Shown here: positions 13,194 through 23,764 of the stretch, in pieces
How the letters are laid out: every line of letters begins with the position of its first letter
Position numbering within the stretch: the stretch's first letter is position 1
Assembly (NCBI GenBank): GCA_015039365.1
Contig: WION01000006.1
Location: forward strand, 434,001 to 498,000
Reading direction: 5' to 3'
DNA length: 64,000 bases
Source of the DNA: Amanita rubescens
Taxonomy: Eukaryota > Basidiomycota > Agaricomycetes > Agaricales > Amanitaceae
Notes under the pieces: generated by a model
What the model saw: only the letters and a program-made list of their open reading frames with translations
Database searches by the model: none
What the model was told of the DNA's origin: nothing
Translations under genes and position numbers: made by a program

Positions 13194-14808
13194 TTAATAA
13201 ATGTAAGGTACGATGCGGTAAGGAACTAGTTTCTTGTACTCCTCCCAGTCTTTGCCGTATCTGTCACAATATCAGATTATGACTTGTCAGTTAGAAAAAA
13301 AGACAGACTTTTTGGCACACATTTCATCATCGCGTTGTTGCCTATGAATTAGAAGTACGGCAAAGTAAATAACATAGAAATATGTTACAGGGGTGTCGAA
13401 TTTCGTCGGTAATGACCAAGCGAATGCCATAATCAGGTCGCCACTATGGAAATGTTGGTCAATGGTGAATTCCAGAGCACAATAACTACTGACAGATAAT
13501 TGGGGTGTCTAGAAAGACCCCACCAGCCGGAGATGAGCAACTTTGTTCCGCGAGTTGTTTGCAAGAACTTGAGGTCTACAGCGCTAGTCAATGAATAAAA
13601 ATTTCAGATTAAACGAATAAAACAACTTTTGGGGTTTCTCCCATTCCGAAAATCATTTTTTTCGCCATTCGCGTCCCGAAAAATGTAATATCCGAGAATG
13701 TTCGTCAACAAAATGCCGATAGTCCAGATGGGACCAAGCTCAACCGAGTGAAATGCGAGATATCGGGCCTGAAGTGAGTAAACGAACGGAACCCATGTGA
13801 GATCACCGATGGCAAGCATAAAGCCAAATCCGTCGGTCGTAATATCCATCGTGGTGAACAACGCAGGCTAAGGAGGCCTTTTAGTCTCTTTTTAGGGTGC
13901 TTGCTAACCACGTACTTCATTATATAGCGCATCCGCCACGTACCAAGTTTGGAATGCAAGGACGAGCCACATGGAATCCGTTATTTTGTCAAGACCTCCT
14001 CTACGTACGGCTTGCTCGCAAGCCATGCTGATGTTGACTAGAACCCATAGAATTAAGCCTGGGCGGAGTTCAGTTGAAAGACTTGATGTCAAGGGAGCCA
14101 ATAGACGGGTTGAGCTCGCGTCCTATGAAGAACTGACGACATCGTTTGGAATGCTTCCGATCACAAAATCAAGGACCTACATCGTATATGGGATTTCCGG
14201 AATTTCCCCCCAATGCCAGCAAGCGCCCTCGACGGAAAGAGTTGAGGTAACAGCCAAGCGCTTGGCCTACAGACATTAAAACAGAAGCTGTAACAAAGCC
14301 CACCCATTTCTCGTAAATGAACGTAAATGGAGCAGGGCCAAATCGGTAAATTAGACCTGTCACGATGCCTAGAGTGAGGAGGAAGGTCGAAAATGCTGGG
14401 GAAGCAAGTCAGACCGGATGGTTCAAAGATAAAGTTAATGAATCTACCGTTGCATTTATACTTCTTTTTCTCCCCAGTTCTCAATGTCGTTCCTTCGACG
14501 ATATCTCCCGGTAGAACGAGCCAAGAGAGGACACAAAAAGCGTACCAGCCGAAGTACATGACGGCTGCTTCAGGATCCCATAAACTTTTCCACCATCGCT
14601 GATCACCAATTGATGAAATGAATCGGTCAGGGATCGAAGACGGGGACGGAAGACAACCTCCAGATTGCTCGGAACAACCAAAGTAGAGCATATATGTCAT
14701 AGCTGGTACCCCAAGGGAAATGAGGAATGCACCAGGAGGACCCAGAAACTCATAGGTGGTTGTTCTTGGGTTCAGCTCTGCCGAAGACTTTGCGTCTTTA
14801 GGAGCCAT
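13194..14808 (-). CDS. ERG24: Delta(14)-sterol reductase (ERG4/ERG24 family)
   Basis: The enzyme reduces the C14-C15 double bond of sterol intermediates with NADPH in the ER membrane, a step of ergosterol synthesis and a target of morpholine fungicides. The protein starts [20 protein letters not shown], followed by [21 protein letters not shown]. Later exons give [54 protein letters not shown] and [14 protein letters not shown]. The conserved C-terminal signature [18 protein letters not shown] is split by an intron at about 13462-13506. The protein ends [12 protein letters not shown] at 13194, the usual family terminus. About 8-9 membrane spans are visible across the exons. An upstream in-frame Met at 14832 is an alternative start. 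It could also be called C-14 reductase-like, but ERG24 fits better than ERG4. Confidence 0.88.
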
Positions 14809-15077
14809 GGCGTTGACTGCGTGGTGTGGCACAAAGAAGTGGGCTGATTGCCTTTTCCCACAAGTTCACACGGTAAGACACAAGTATATTCTTAGCTCAT
14901 ACAGCAGAGTGAGTAATCCTAAGCACTGAGTAATAAATATAATTGTCACAAGTTTAATAAACGTCGAGCCTGTCAAAACGATCAAAGTGTCGCTGAGTAT
15001 CTTCGTCCGGTGCGAATAGACATGGTACGATCCCTTCGGTCGTCCGTCGTCAAAGATGGTCATAGTGTTTTAGTGTT

Positions 15078-17707
15078 CTACACACGCTCAAGAGATTTGG
15101 AGATTACATCTTTTCGCGCCATAATCCCATCGAAAATATGTGCTGGGGTAAGCATACCAATACGTCTAGCATCGCCACCTTGCCGTCTCGTCTTGTCATC
15201 TATACTTGATGCAAACTCCATGTCACGATGCAACATCTCTAGACCCCCCTGAACGAGTGTGCGAACGAATAATTGCATCGTTAGGCCCAGCAATGCGTAA
15301 GGCGCCATCTCCGTCTCTGTCATCACTCGTGTATCGTTTAAGGGTCTGTAGAGCATGGGTATCGTCAAATTCTCGACCATAGCTTGCACGGCTTGTATCG
15401 TACTCGGGTCAGAAGCCTGTAATAGACTACGAAGTTGAGGTTGAGACATTTCTGCCCTGTAAACGGGCGATGAAATTTGCGTCGTAATCACGTCTTTCGA
15501 GTCGATCAAGGGAAACTCTCTAGTCTTTCTGAAACATCGCATATCCCATTGGAATGGGTTGTCTGCTGCATCTGAGCGTAGAGAGTGTGCATCCGCCGTC
15601 AAGCCACAGACAGGGCAATGCTGGACTTTCTGCGAGTCACTTGATGTTGTCGGATGTGACTTCTGTGCAAGACTTGTGGATTGACGAAGAAAGTGCCCAT
15701 TGTCGGCCAACCAGCTGTATATATCTCCGGTGGTGAGAGAAGGAAAACGATCGTGGTTGTATCCTGAAATCGCCTTCACGTATGCATTTTGCAAAGCGCC
15801 TGCTCGTCTCCACTGATGTAATGTGAGCAGGTATCCTACCCAAGAGACAATTTAGAACGAACTTCGATGGCTTTACGGCGCCCTAAATTGAGCGACTGGA
15901 ATTGAGCGTGCGTTTGGGCAAGTTTATAAGGTACATCCGTGGGCCGGCCAGTTCTTGATTCTACAGGTCCATGTCAGGACAGCCAGGGGAAACGTCAAGT
16001 TACTTGCCTTTCGTCATTGGAAACGAAGGCAACAGCAGATTCAGCATTTGAATGTATTCTAAATTCCATGTAGGAAGAGGTTCATAATAACTTGACTTAG
16101 GGATAGACACACCTGGTGCAACATCTTCTCCTTCATTTACTTTGTTCACTGAAGCAGGTAGCTCGGTCTTTGTCACCTTAGAGTCCCAAAGGACCTTAGA
16201 TCCGAGTGGTGTCTGTACGGAACCGATGACGGTTCTCTTATCCAATTCGACATCTATAGTCTGCTCTTCCCCGTTAACAGGCGTTGTAGTTTTGAGCGGA
16301 TCTAACTAATCCAAGTTGATGAAAATTAGACAAAAGTCTGTGCTCATACCTCGACCCAATGTTCTAACACAACTCGCTGTGCATTTGAAATCGGCGATTC
16401 CGTTCCGCAACCAATGCCGTTGAACAATAGGCTTATTCTAGCCAAAAATGGATACTTTGCGGTGCCAACAACGACGTAAGGCGGTGCTTCTGCAGAGGAA
16501 AGCTGTGAAAACCGTCGAATCGACACCATGGGCCGGAGTCACAGTTATGGACTTCAGTATTGTCGTTAGATCAAATGCCTGGATCAAATGAGAAAAATTC
16601 TGCAGATACGATTACTACATACATAGGAAGGAGAGTGAACAGAAACCATCCATTTATGGGTGTGATCTTCGTAGGGTTCTTCGCGGCAATCTATTCAGAT
16701 CAGCAGGTATATTTCATACTACGGGCAATACGAACCTGGAGGTATCCAAAGACTACGGTCTGTGACAACTATCCGAGTATTGAAGTGAAATCTGCTCCTC
16801 GTGGAATCGAGAAAGGTAGTGTTAGAGGTGGAAGAATGACTAACGACGGGCGGGCTAATCACGCGGTCTGAGACAGAATTCGCCTGCAACTCTTGTTCCC
16901 ATTCTAGGATATGTCGAGTGTTGCGAGGACGTAGGGGTAGGCGGCGTTGATGACTCATGTCCTGAAAACTGTAAGCCATCGACGTCTGTGATATCATCTA
17001 GCCCATAAACTTTGATGCCCCTCCGTATCGGACTCTTTCCCAAAAAAGGTGCCAGGGCCGGCGTATCTTCATGCAACCCGAGCATTTTGGTTATATGATC
17101 ATCTAGATTCAACATTTCGTCTGCGGGTTGATTGAGTTTCGGTACCGACTGCCATCTGGAATATACTGCGTAAACCAGGCAAGATGCCTGCGGGACCGAG
17201 GCCAACTTCTACCCCTGTACTGGTATCGATATCGGGTTCGATGACAGCACAAGCGCGTACGCATTCTTCATGGGTGCCCCATTCAAGATGATGTGCAATG
17301 CGCGCATGATTGAGAAGACCTTGAAGGGTAGTAAAGGTTGTGCGCAAGCATTGAGGACATCTTAGAAGAAGATAGAGTTCATCTGGCTCATTTGTATGTC
17401 CAAGAGCGGAAGATTTGATGTAGAGGAAGCTCGGAGTAGAATGCTGTCTTGCACTGGTATGTTTCTGACGGGGTGGTGGTCTTCCGGCGCGGGGTGGGAC
17501 GGGGAGTGGTGAGTCAAAGATGATATTACATGGAGATTCTATGGAAGTTATGGCGTCGTATACGGCAGACTTGAAAGCAGGTTGTGAATGATTTTGGGGT
17601 GTATTGAGGGCATTATGAAGTAAAGTAGCCCAGTCAAGTCTTGCATGGAGGACTGCATGCGATACGCTGGCGTAATCGTATTTGTAGGTCGAGGTCGGGC
17701 ATTTCAT
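15078..17707 (-). CDS. YEATS2-like chromatin protein: C2H2 finger, YEATS domain, C-terminal histone-fold-like region
   Basis: From MKCPTSTYKYDYASVSHAVL (17707) the N-terminal exon contains LLRCPQC-x(13)-H-x4-H, a C2H2 zinc finger around LLNHARIAHHLEWG. Later exons give RFHFNTRIVVTDRSLWIPP, HTHKWMVSVHSPSY, YVVVGTAKYPFLARISLLF, QRVVLEHWVEV and a segment DVELDKRTVIGS. These match the strands of YEATS domains, which read acetylated or crotonylated histone lysines. The last exon (15078-15794) has a CPVCG motif and helices including YALLGLTMQLFVRTLVQGG and MLTPAHIFDGIMA, resembling the histone fold at the C-terminus of animal YEATS2 (ATAC complex). Several short introns lie between the exons; not all boundaries were resolved. 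The N-terminal start lies only 35 bp from the divergent neighbour's start. Confidence 0.72.
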
Positions 17708-17742
17708 TGAACACAGCCACAGCAAGTTGACGACGAGCAGCC
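17708..17742. promoter_or_regulatory. Extremely short divergent gap (YEATS / membrane sensor)
   Basis: Thirty-five bp separate the two divergent start codons chosen here. Either the transcripts overlap at their 5' ends or one real start lies further inside. No core promoter can fit without entering one coding region. Confidence 0.4.
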
Positions 17743-18836
17743 ATGAAGCCAAAGTCCTCTCTGTTCGTCTCTTGTTTTGTCGCTTTACTTTTAGCAACCA
17801 CTTCGAGTTCTCAAATACTCGGTGGTGGAAATCCTGGAACAGACACTTCTTCTTCTTCTTCACAATCAACTTCTCAAACACCTACAACAACTTCCCCTAC
17901 TGCTCAGTCTACAGCTGCGCAGTCAACTTCTGCTACCTCATCTTCTCTTACCCAGTCTTCAGCTACTACTACTCAAGCTTCTACCCCTGCCCCTCCCTCT
18001 GATACCCCACCCATCGGTATCTCTACTTCCATAAATCCCAACGGTGTTCCCGTCACTGTTACTGTTACAAGCGCCAGCTCTTCCTCTACCCCATCCGCTA
18101 CTTCTTCTGGCTCTCCTTCTAACAATGGCAGTACCAGTCTGGGTAACGGATCTATCATCGGTATATCCGTCGCAGGAGGAATTGCCGTTATTGGTATCGT
18201 TGCCTTTGTGATTTGGAAGTTGACAAGGAAGAAGTTCTCCGATTTCGACGATAGTAAGTCGAGAAAAATTTTCCTATCCTTTATTGACATTTTTTCACAG
18301 ACGAGGCAATCAAGTGGCCCGAGCTTCATTCGCATGGAAATAATGATTCTCACCCCCTCCCTGTTCATACTACAGGTCGCGTAGGCTTCGAGACTGGTTC
18401 TGAAGCCTCTTTATCACGCGTCAATTCTTCCACCTATTCTACACCCGACTTTGCTAATGGAGGAGGCCCTGATCTGTATGCTGTGCCTCCCTTGCCCCAT
18501 CTCAACCCAAACCAGCCCTACCGTGACGATCCAAGTGGTCCGGCCGGGTATTATGACCCATACGCAGGACCAGTTCCGGGAACGCTAGAGAACGGTGGTA
18601 GTGATTGGTCTGGCGAAGCAATACCCATGACCCAAATGAATCCAGGCGCGAGGATGATGTCCCCCGCGCCCCCTGCCAATTTTGTTTATGACGGTGGCAG
18701 GCAGAGTCCAGCCCCACATATGGCATATCAAGGTCGGGCATCTCCGCGACCACAGGTCGCGTATGCTGGTCAGACATCATCTGGCCCTCAGGCGGCCTAC
18801 GGTGGACCAAACTATGATGGCTATGGCGGTCGGTAG
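17743..18836 (+). CDS. Single-pass cell-surface protein, Ser/Thr-rich ectodomain (Mid2-like layout)
   Basis: The protein begins with a signal peptide, KPKSSLFVSCFVALLLATTS. About 130 residues of Ser/Thr-rich, probably O-mannosylated sequence follow. A single membrane span, SIIGISVAGGIAVIGIVAFV, precedes the basic stop-transfer WKLTRKK. Intron 18254-18300 (GTAAGT...CACAG) leads to a Pro/Gly/Tyr-rich cytoplasmic tail ending GGPNYDGYGGR. The layout is that of fungal wall-stress sensors of the Mid2/Wsc type, but there is no WSC domain and no sequence-level match I can claim. It is divergent from the YEATS gene and followed on the same strand by another membrane protein whose tail is similar in composition. 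Confidence 0.8.
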
Positions 18837-19063
18837 TCGACGGATCACTTATGGACGACAACTACATACCGATATAATAATATCCGCTGCACTAGCGGTT
18901 AGATATTGCTTGCAGCATTGCACATCTAGTTTTCTTGACATACTGTATCTAGCATTACAAAAAATAGAGGCCGCAGCATCAGCGCAGCGAAGAGCACGTG
19001 CTCGGTTGCACTGCCTTTCGACGTGTTTAATACTCAAAGCACAGCGTCGCGCTCGCGTCTGCC

Positions 19064-20405
19064 ATGGCTCTCATAGACCATATAACCGATGCTTTTGCAA
19101 AGATCGCGCCTTCAAAACTCGCGGAACAATCTACTGTACATTTTGATGACGACAATGTGAGTTGGTGCTTGCGTATGCAATGGCTTTCTCTTTTTTTGGA
19201 TTGGTTCTTAACTCAGAGTCCTAACCATGTTCACAGTTGATCGTGTCAAAAGCAACGATTGTATTCCATGGCTTTCAAATATTTTTCAATTTCCTAGCTA
19301 TGGCTTGCTTTGCGGGTGTAGCAGCATTTCAGGCAAAGTGGGGCGTGGGCCCATGTACGTGCGAACATGTATATTCATTTCCACTTAATCAAGCTTTTCG
19401 TTTGCAGCAGGATTATCAGGATTTGCACTTTTCATCGCTATATCCGGCATGTTGCAATCTGCGCTTATGCTTACGGTTCCTGTCATATACGAAAAATATG
19501 ACAAACTAGTGCGCGCTGCTCGCGCGCTTAAGGAAGTACGCGTCGCTTTTATCCTCACAGGAACTGGTGTTGCATTTAGCCTCTTGATTGCGTGAGTCAC
19601 ATCGATATTGGCATTTACTTGTTTACAGAATGCACTCTTCAGGTTTATCACCACTATATCAGCCTGGACGGAACCAGGATGCAAAGATCCAGCCAATGAT
19701 CCTCACGCAAAACAAAATGGCGAGGTTTTCCAAAGCAATTTGCCCGGTTGGTGTAATGCGAAGAAAGCAGGCGCGGTATTTTTTTGGCTAGCTTTCGGTA
19801 TGTGACTACATTTCCTCCCCGACAGGCACATCTTGAGAATTCATCTTGTTTTTACCAGTATTTTGGACCGCTTCCTTGGGATTGTTAATCTATTATTGGC
19901 GAACGGGCAGACTAAATACGTCGCGGGATCCAACTTTCATTCCTCCGCGGATAAACGATGACTGACGACGCTTATGACGAAGAATCAACCCATAATTCCG
20001 TGCATGCTCCTCGATCCACCTCAATGGCGGTACCTATTGCTGAGAACGATGCATATGATGATAGCTCCTAACGAAGTCAATTCTCCTTTCGCTGATCCGC
20101 ACCGCCATGGTTCTACGACTGCATATAATGGCTATCCCACTGTGACTCCTGTTGTTCCGTCTGCCGGAAGACCTAGTTTGGATGCATACGGGGCGTTTTC
20201 AGACCCGGCTCCATCTGGCTTCATTAATCCGTCTGGCTTCTCAACAGGGCCTACTCAGTCGACTCAACTACCTATCCCCATTCCTGACCATGGACCTCGC
20301 GTCAGCCGAACGATGCAATATGCCGATCCGTATGCTGCTGTTCGGGCGACCCTTGCAGGTCAAGGAAGTCCGCCGAGTTACGAAAGTTATTCTGGCTATC
20401 GTTGA
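19064..20405 (+). CDS. Four-span membrane protein with long cytoplasmic tail; tail frame broken
   Basis: The protein starts MALIDHITDAFAKIAPSKLA. Introns 19157-19236, 19355-19407, 19592-19642 and 19798-19858 join four hydrophobic segments: ATIVFHGFQIFFNFLAMAC, GFALFIAISGMLQSALMLTV, VAFILTGTGVAFSLLIAFIT and VFFWLAFVFWTASLGLLIYY. This is a MARVEL-like topology typical of small basidiomycete membrane proteins. The cytoplasmic tail is clearly coding but lies in three successive frames. After TFIPPRINDD the frame meets TGA (19963). The next frame reads DDAYDEESTHNSVHAP up to a TAA near 20070. The third reads NEVNSPFADPHRH through QGSPPSYESYSGYR. Each change is equivalent to one extra base. Sequencing error, real mutation or recoding are all possible. 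Function unknown. Confidence 0.65.
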
Positions 20406-20601
20406 GAGACCTGTAGATTTATTTATAATCACGGAGGATCATGTATTACGAACAAACCATTGTATACCCCACTTTTTCCCATTCATCTCAATCTATGGAC
20501 TATATTATATTTGTACATTTACATTACTCACAATATTGACCTGCGTGATACCTAAGAGATGACCGGCTATTAAATACAGATATACTATAGATACGATGGT
20601 A

Positions 20602-22611
20602 TTATGACCCGTCAAGAACAGTAGTGCTGGCTGGTTGTTTGCTTGTTACGGGATTCGCTTGACTTAGTTTGTTCTCAGCATGCATTGTATTGTGAGCTGA
20701 ACCGTCACATGGACGGCAATTGGTGGACTTTTCGTGAAACCCAACGCCTATGAAAACATCGCATTCTTCGTAATCAGGAGGGTTCTCGGTTGCAATTGAC
20801 TCGAGTGACTTGACGGCACGCCGAAGTTCTTGATCCAGTGTTCCGCGGGGACGGGAATGTTGTTGCTTTCTTTGACTACGTGAACGGCCTTTCTTCGAAT
20901 AATGCGGAAAGGGATGAGAAGCGGCAATTTCTCTAAGATCTCGTCTGGGTGGTGGCTCTACGATTTGTTCTTGTGGAGGCTGACCTGCACTGGCTCGAGC
21001 ACTTGTTACGGATTGAGGATTATTCACGCTAATTACTGACGTATTCCGGGGCGAACGCCGGGCCTTCGACGGTGGATATGGCTTCCGGTGCGTTTTAGGT
21101 GGGAGGGGAGATGTCGGTACTCGACGCGAAAAAATGTCTTCCATGCCGAAAGCTTGGGATGGTACAGCTTGAGATGATGGTGAACCATTGACTGATGGCA
21201 TATCGCGACACTGTATGTAGGCATTCGCTTCTGGCACTTCTTTCGGCTCCCTAATATGATGTAATATGTCTGGTGGCGGCGTCTCTGGGGTGCGCTCATG
21301 GGGACTAACATCATCTCTTTCACGGTCATTGTCTGAAGTCAAGGATGGGGTAGTGTTTTCATTGGCAAAGTTAGATGGCCAAGTCCTAGAATTTGGACCA
21401 GCGTTATCCCAAAGATGCGGTGTGGTTACATCCATTCTTGGAGATGGTCGGCCACCGGTGGTCCTTCGAGTGTGGACAGCGGAGACCATGGAGTGCATTT
21501 TATCGGCTACAGGATTGATATCAGCACAAATCAGGATATTTAAGAAGACTCCACACACGTAAAACACAATCACTACCATCGTCGTAGAGTTCCCTTTTAC
21601 GTTTCGCGCCCGTCTCAACCAAATTCGGGTCTACGAAATCAAAAGTAAATGATTTCGTGCTAGATTTGTCAAATGTCGTGGAACCTCCGTCGAAGGACAA
21701 GTTAGAATAGGAAGCAAAGCTGATATCATTTGAAAGGTTCGGCGCGGCTAAGGCGTGCTTGGAATTGCTGCCAACCTTCCTGAGTCGGACGTTCTTCAAT
21801 TCACTGAGAAAGGCCGCCATTTTGTCTGGCGGGACACCGACAGCTGGTAAGCCCTGCCTCTTGGTCGGTATTCGAGGATTGATAGGGGCTTCGACAGGTG
21901 TGGGAGCTCGTTTCAAAGAGGCTCGCGCGGACGTGATCAACAATGAAGGATCAGAAATTTTTGATGAAGCGGGAATCCGTGTGCTGACAGCTCGCGCGGG
22001 TGGGGGCGGAGGCGCGGGTGGAGGAAGGAATATCGACTTATCGATATCTTTCTTTAATAGCTATCAATGCACTGAGTATCATCAACCCGTCTCTACCTGG
22101 ATGACACCAACCTCCTTTAATTTTCTAATCTCTTCCTCGAGATACTGAATTTTTTCTTTATCTCGTAATCCTCTCTTGCATTTCCCGTCGACCCGATTCC
22201 TGCTCTTGGAGGAAACCAACTTGTTCCGCGGATGTGTCGTTCCTCTTAGGACTTTCCCATGTCACTGGCCTTGGTGAGATGATATCAATGCAATCGTGAC
22301 TTCTTGTTTGCTCGAGCCATAGGCTCCCGGCTGAGGAAGCTATAGTTTTTTTATCGTCTTTTGTGGATTTTGAGGATGTGGGAATGTCACATGGTGCAAT
22401 GGCTGCGCTAGGCTAGGTCGTCATCACGAAGCGCACTATTCTGGTGGGTCTGATGGGAGGCTACTATATCCCTCATCCCTTCGTCTTTCCCGTCGGGTTC
22501 GTCGTGCAAGAGCGGTTTCATTGAGGTGGTGATGTGCAGGTCTGGTAAATTGTTTGGTTCTAACGTGGGGGAACTCGGGAGGAACGTGCCCGGCATTATA
22601 GAGTGAGGCAT
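20602..22611 (-). CDS. Proline-rich protein with WH2-like motif and coiled coil (candidate actin regulator)
   Basis: Reading on the minus strand, a hydrophilic N-terminal part (MPGTFLPSSPTLEPNNLPD) is followed by a short coiled coil, EKIQYLEEEIRKLKEVGVIQ. After an intron at about 22038-22099 comes a polyproline run, FLPPPAPPPPPARA. Then comes DKMAAFLSELKNVRLRKVGS, which resembles a WH2 actin-binding motif (amphipathic helix followed by LRKV). A 71-nt intron near 21507-21577 leads to the long Ser/Pro/Arg-rich exon ending in PASTTVLDGS. Polyproline plus WH2 is the layout of verprolin/WASP-type proteins that bind profilin and actin, so a cytoskeletal role is inferred, not shown. Two frame changes (near 22410 and 22160) interrupt the N-terminal part, each equivalent to one extra base. 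The true start is uncertain. Confidence 0.5.
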
Positions 22612-23046
22612 AGGAGCTGCCGAGCAAATCGGTTATAGGATGACCAAGACTTGTTTTCCTGCATCGAATAGAACTGACCAATCTTAGATTCATGTGCAAC
22701 TTGTGTTGCGAAGTCGTGTGGCTGTAAGCCATCAAGGGACAAACTCTGGGTTAGATTGTCTGTCGGGTTTAATCGTCGATTCTGCAGTTTTGAGGGTCGC
22801 CGTGGTTGGTTTTGACCGCGCGACGATGCGAGAGGTTCCTACGGTCGTCAGAAGGACGTATATAACACGACTGAGGACGAACCACTGCCACAGCCACGCC
22901 AGTTGCATTTGCAACGAAATGATTCAGCTCACGGGATACAAAATCCAGGACGTCGGATATGAAGCTGGAATTGCCATCGTTGTCTGTCTGCTCTGTACGC
23001 TTCATTGGAGAGAGGTCAAGGACAAATAAGTGACAACACAGTACTG

Positions 23047-23702
23047 ATGTTTGAACCTGTTCGAGGTGGAACTCGAGGAGGTCAAGCAGGAATTTACATG
23101 GTCTGATGTCTCTAAGGATAAGGACAGAGAGGTGTGCATTATTGTTAGTCATTCTCCGTCCTTTTGTAACTGTTACAAAGCATTATCTAGGCCATAGTAT
23201 CAACGCTCCGACTGGCAGGTGGCAGAAGAACAAGGATGTGCATTGGTACAGTCGACGTGAGGAGCAGAAAGAAGATGGCGAAAGAGAGGAGGAGATTCGG
23301 AAGATCAAGGAACTCGAGGCGAATGCTCTTTCTGCTGCGTTGTATGTTCCCAATTTTGAATGAGGTCATTATTAGCTGAGAACGTCGTCTAGAGGATTCG
23401 AGTCAACTTCGAGGAATGTAGTTCAGTCAAGCGGTGCAGGATCTGACCACGAAAAGGATAAGGAGAAAATGGAGAAGGAAGAAAGAAAACGGAAAAAGGC
23501 AGAGAGAAAGGAGCAGCGACGTGCAAAGAAGGAAGTACGCAATGCGATGCGGGATAGGTACGAATCAGGCGGAGAGGATAGCGGGCGTCGCAGGTCGAGA
23601 TCACCGCACCGACGAGATACACATGAACGGGACCGGGACTATCATAGTCGTCGCAGTCAACGACGTCGTTCATCCCCATCGTCTGGTGTAAAGAAATTAT
23701 GA
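23047..23702 (+). CDS. MMTAG2 (Mmtag domain) family protein
   Basis: The N-terminus MFEPVRGGTRGGQA followed by EFTWSDVSKDKDRE, HYLGHSINAPTGRWQKNKDV and HWYSR is the Mmtag domain of the multiple-myeloma-tumour-associated protein 2 family, nuclear proteins with RNA-processing associations. One extra base near 23092 puts the first exon out of frame between GGQA and EFTW. The intron at about 23133-23179 then joins to HYLGHS, and a second one (from about 23341) to a Lys/Arg-rich region. The C-terminus is an RS-like tail, RRRSRSPHRRDTHERDRDYH, ending SSGVKKL. Apart from the single-base problem, the gene looks normal. It is divergent from the polyproline gene and convergent with OLA1. Confidence 0.75.
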
Positions 23703-23764
23703 AAATCTCGGTTATGTTCTGTAACGAAGCGTAGTAATTTGTGAGTTCCATGAGCTATCTAGTG

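Noticed and set aside
19963..20075. Programmed +1 frameshifting as the explanation of the tail of the four-span protein
   Set aside because: Tempting because the skips coincide with stop codons, but no known slippery or stimulatory element is visible and similar single-base problems occur in neighbouring genes, so error or mutation is simpler. Kept only as an item to check.
20602..21618. Upstream part of the 338-codon frame (MRRARNVKGNSTTMVV...) as the N-terminus of a separate protein
   Set aside because: A 71-nt intron ending in CCTGTAG joins the downstream part to the polyproline exon, so the hydrophobic start is intron sequence.
22694..23029. 111-codon plus-strand frame before the MMTAG2 gene
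   Set aside because: It falls in a divergent promoter region and resembles no protein.
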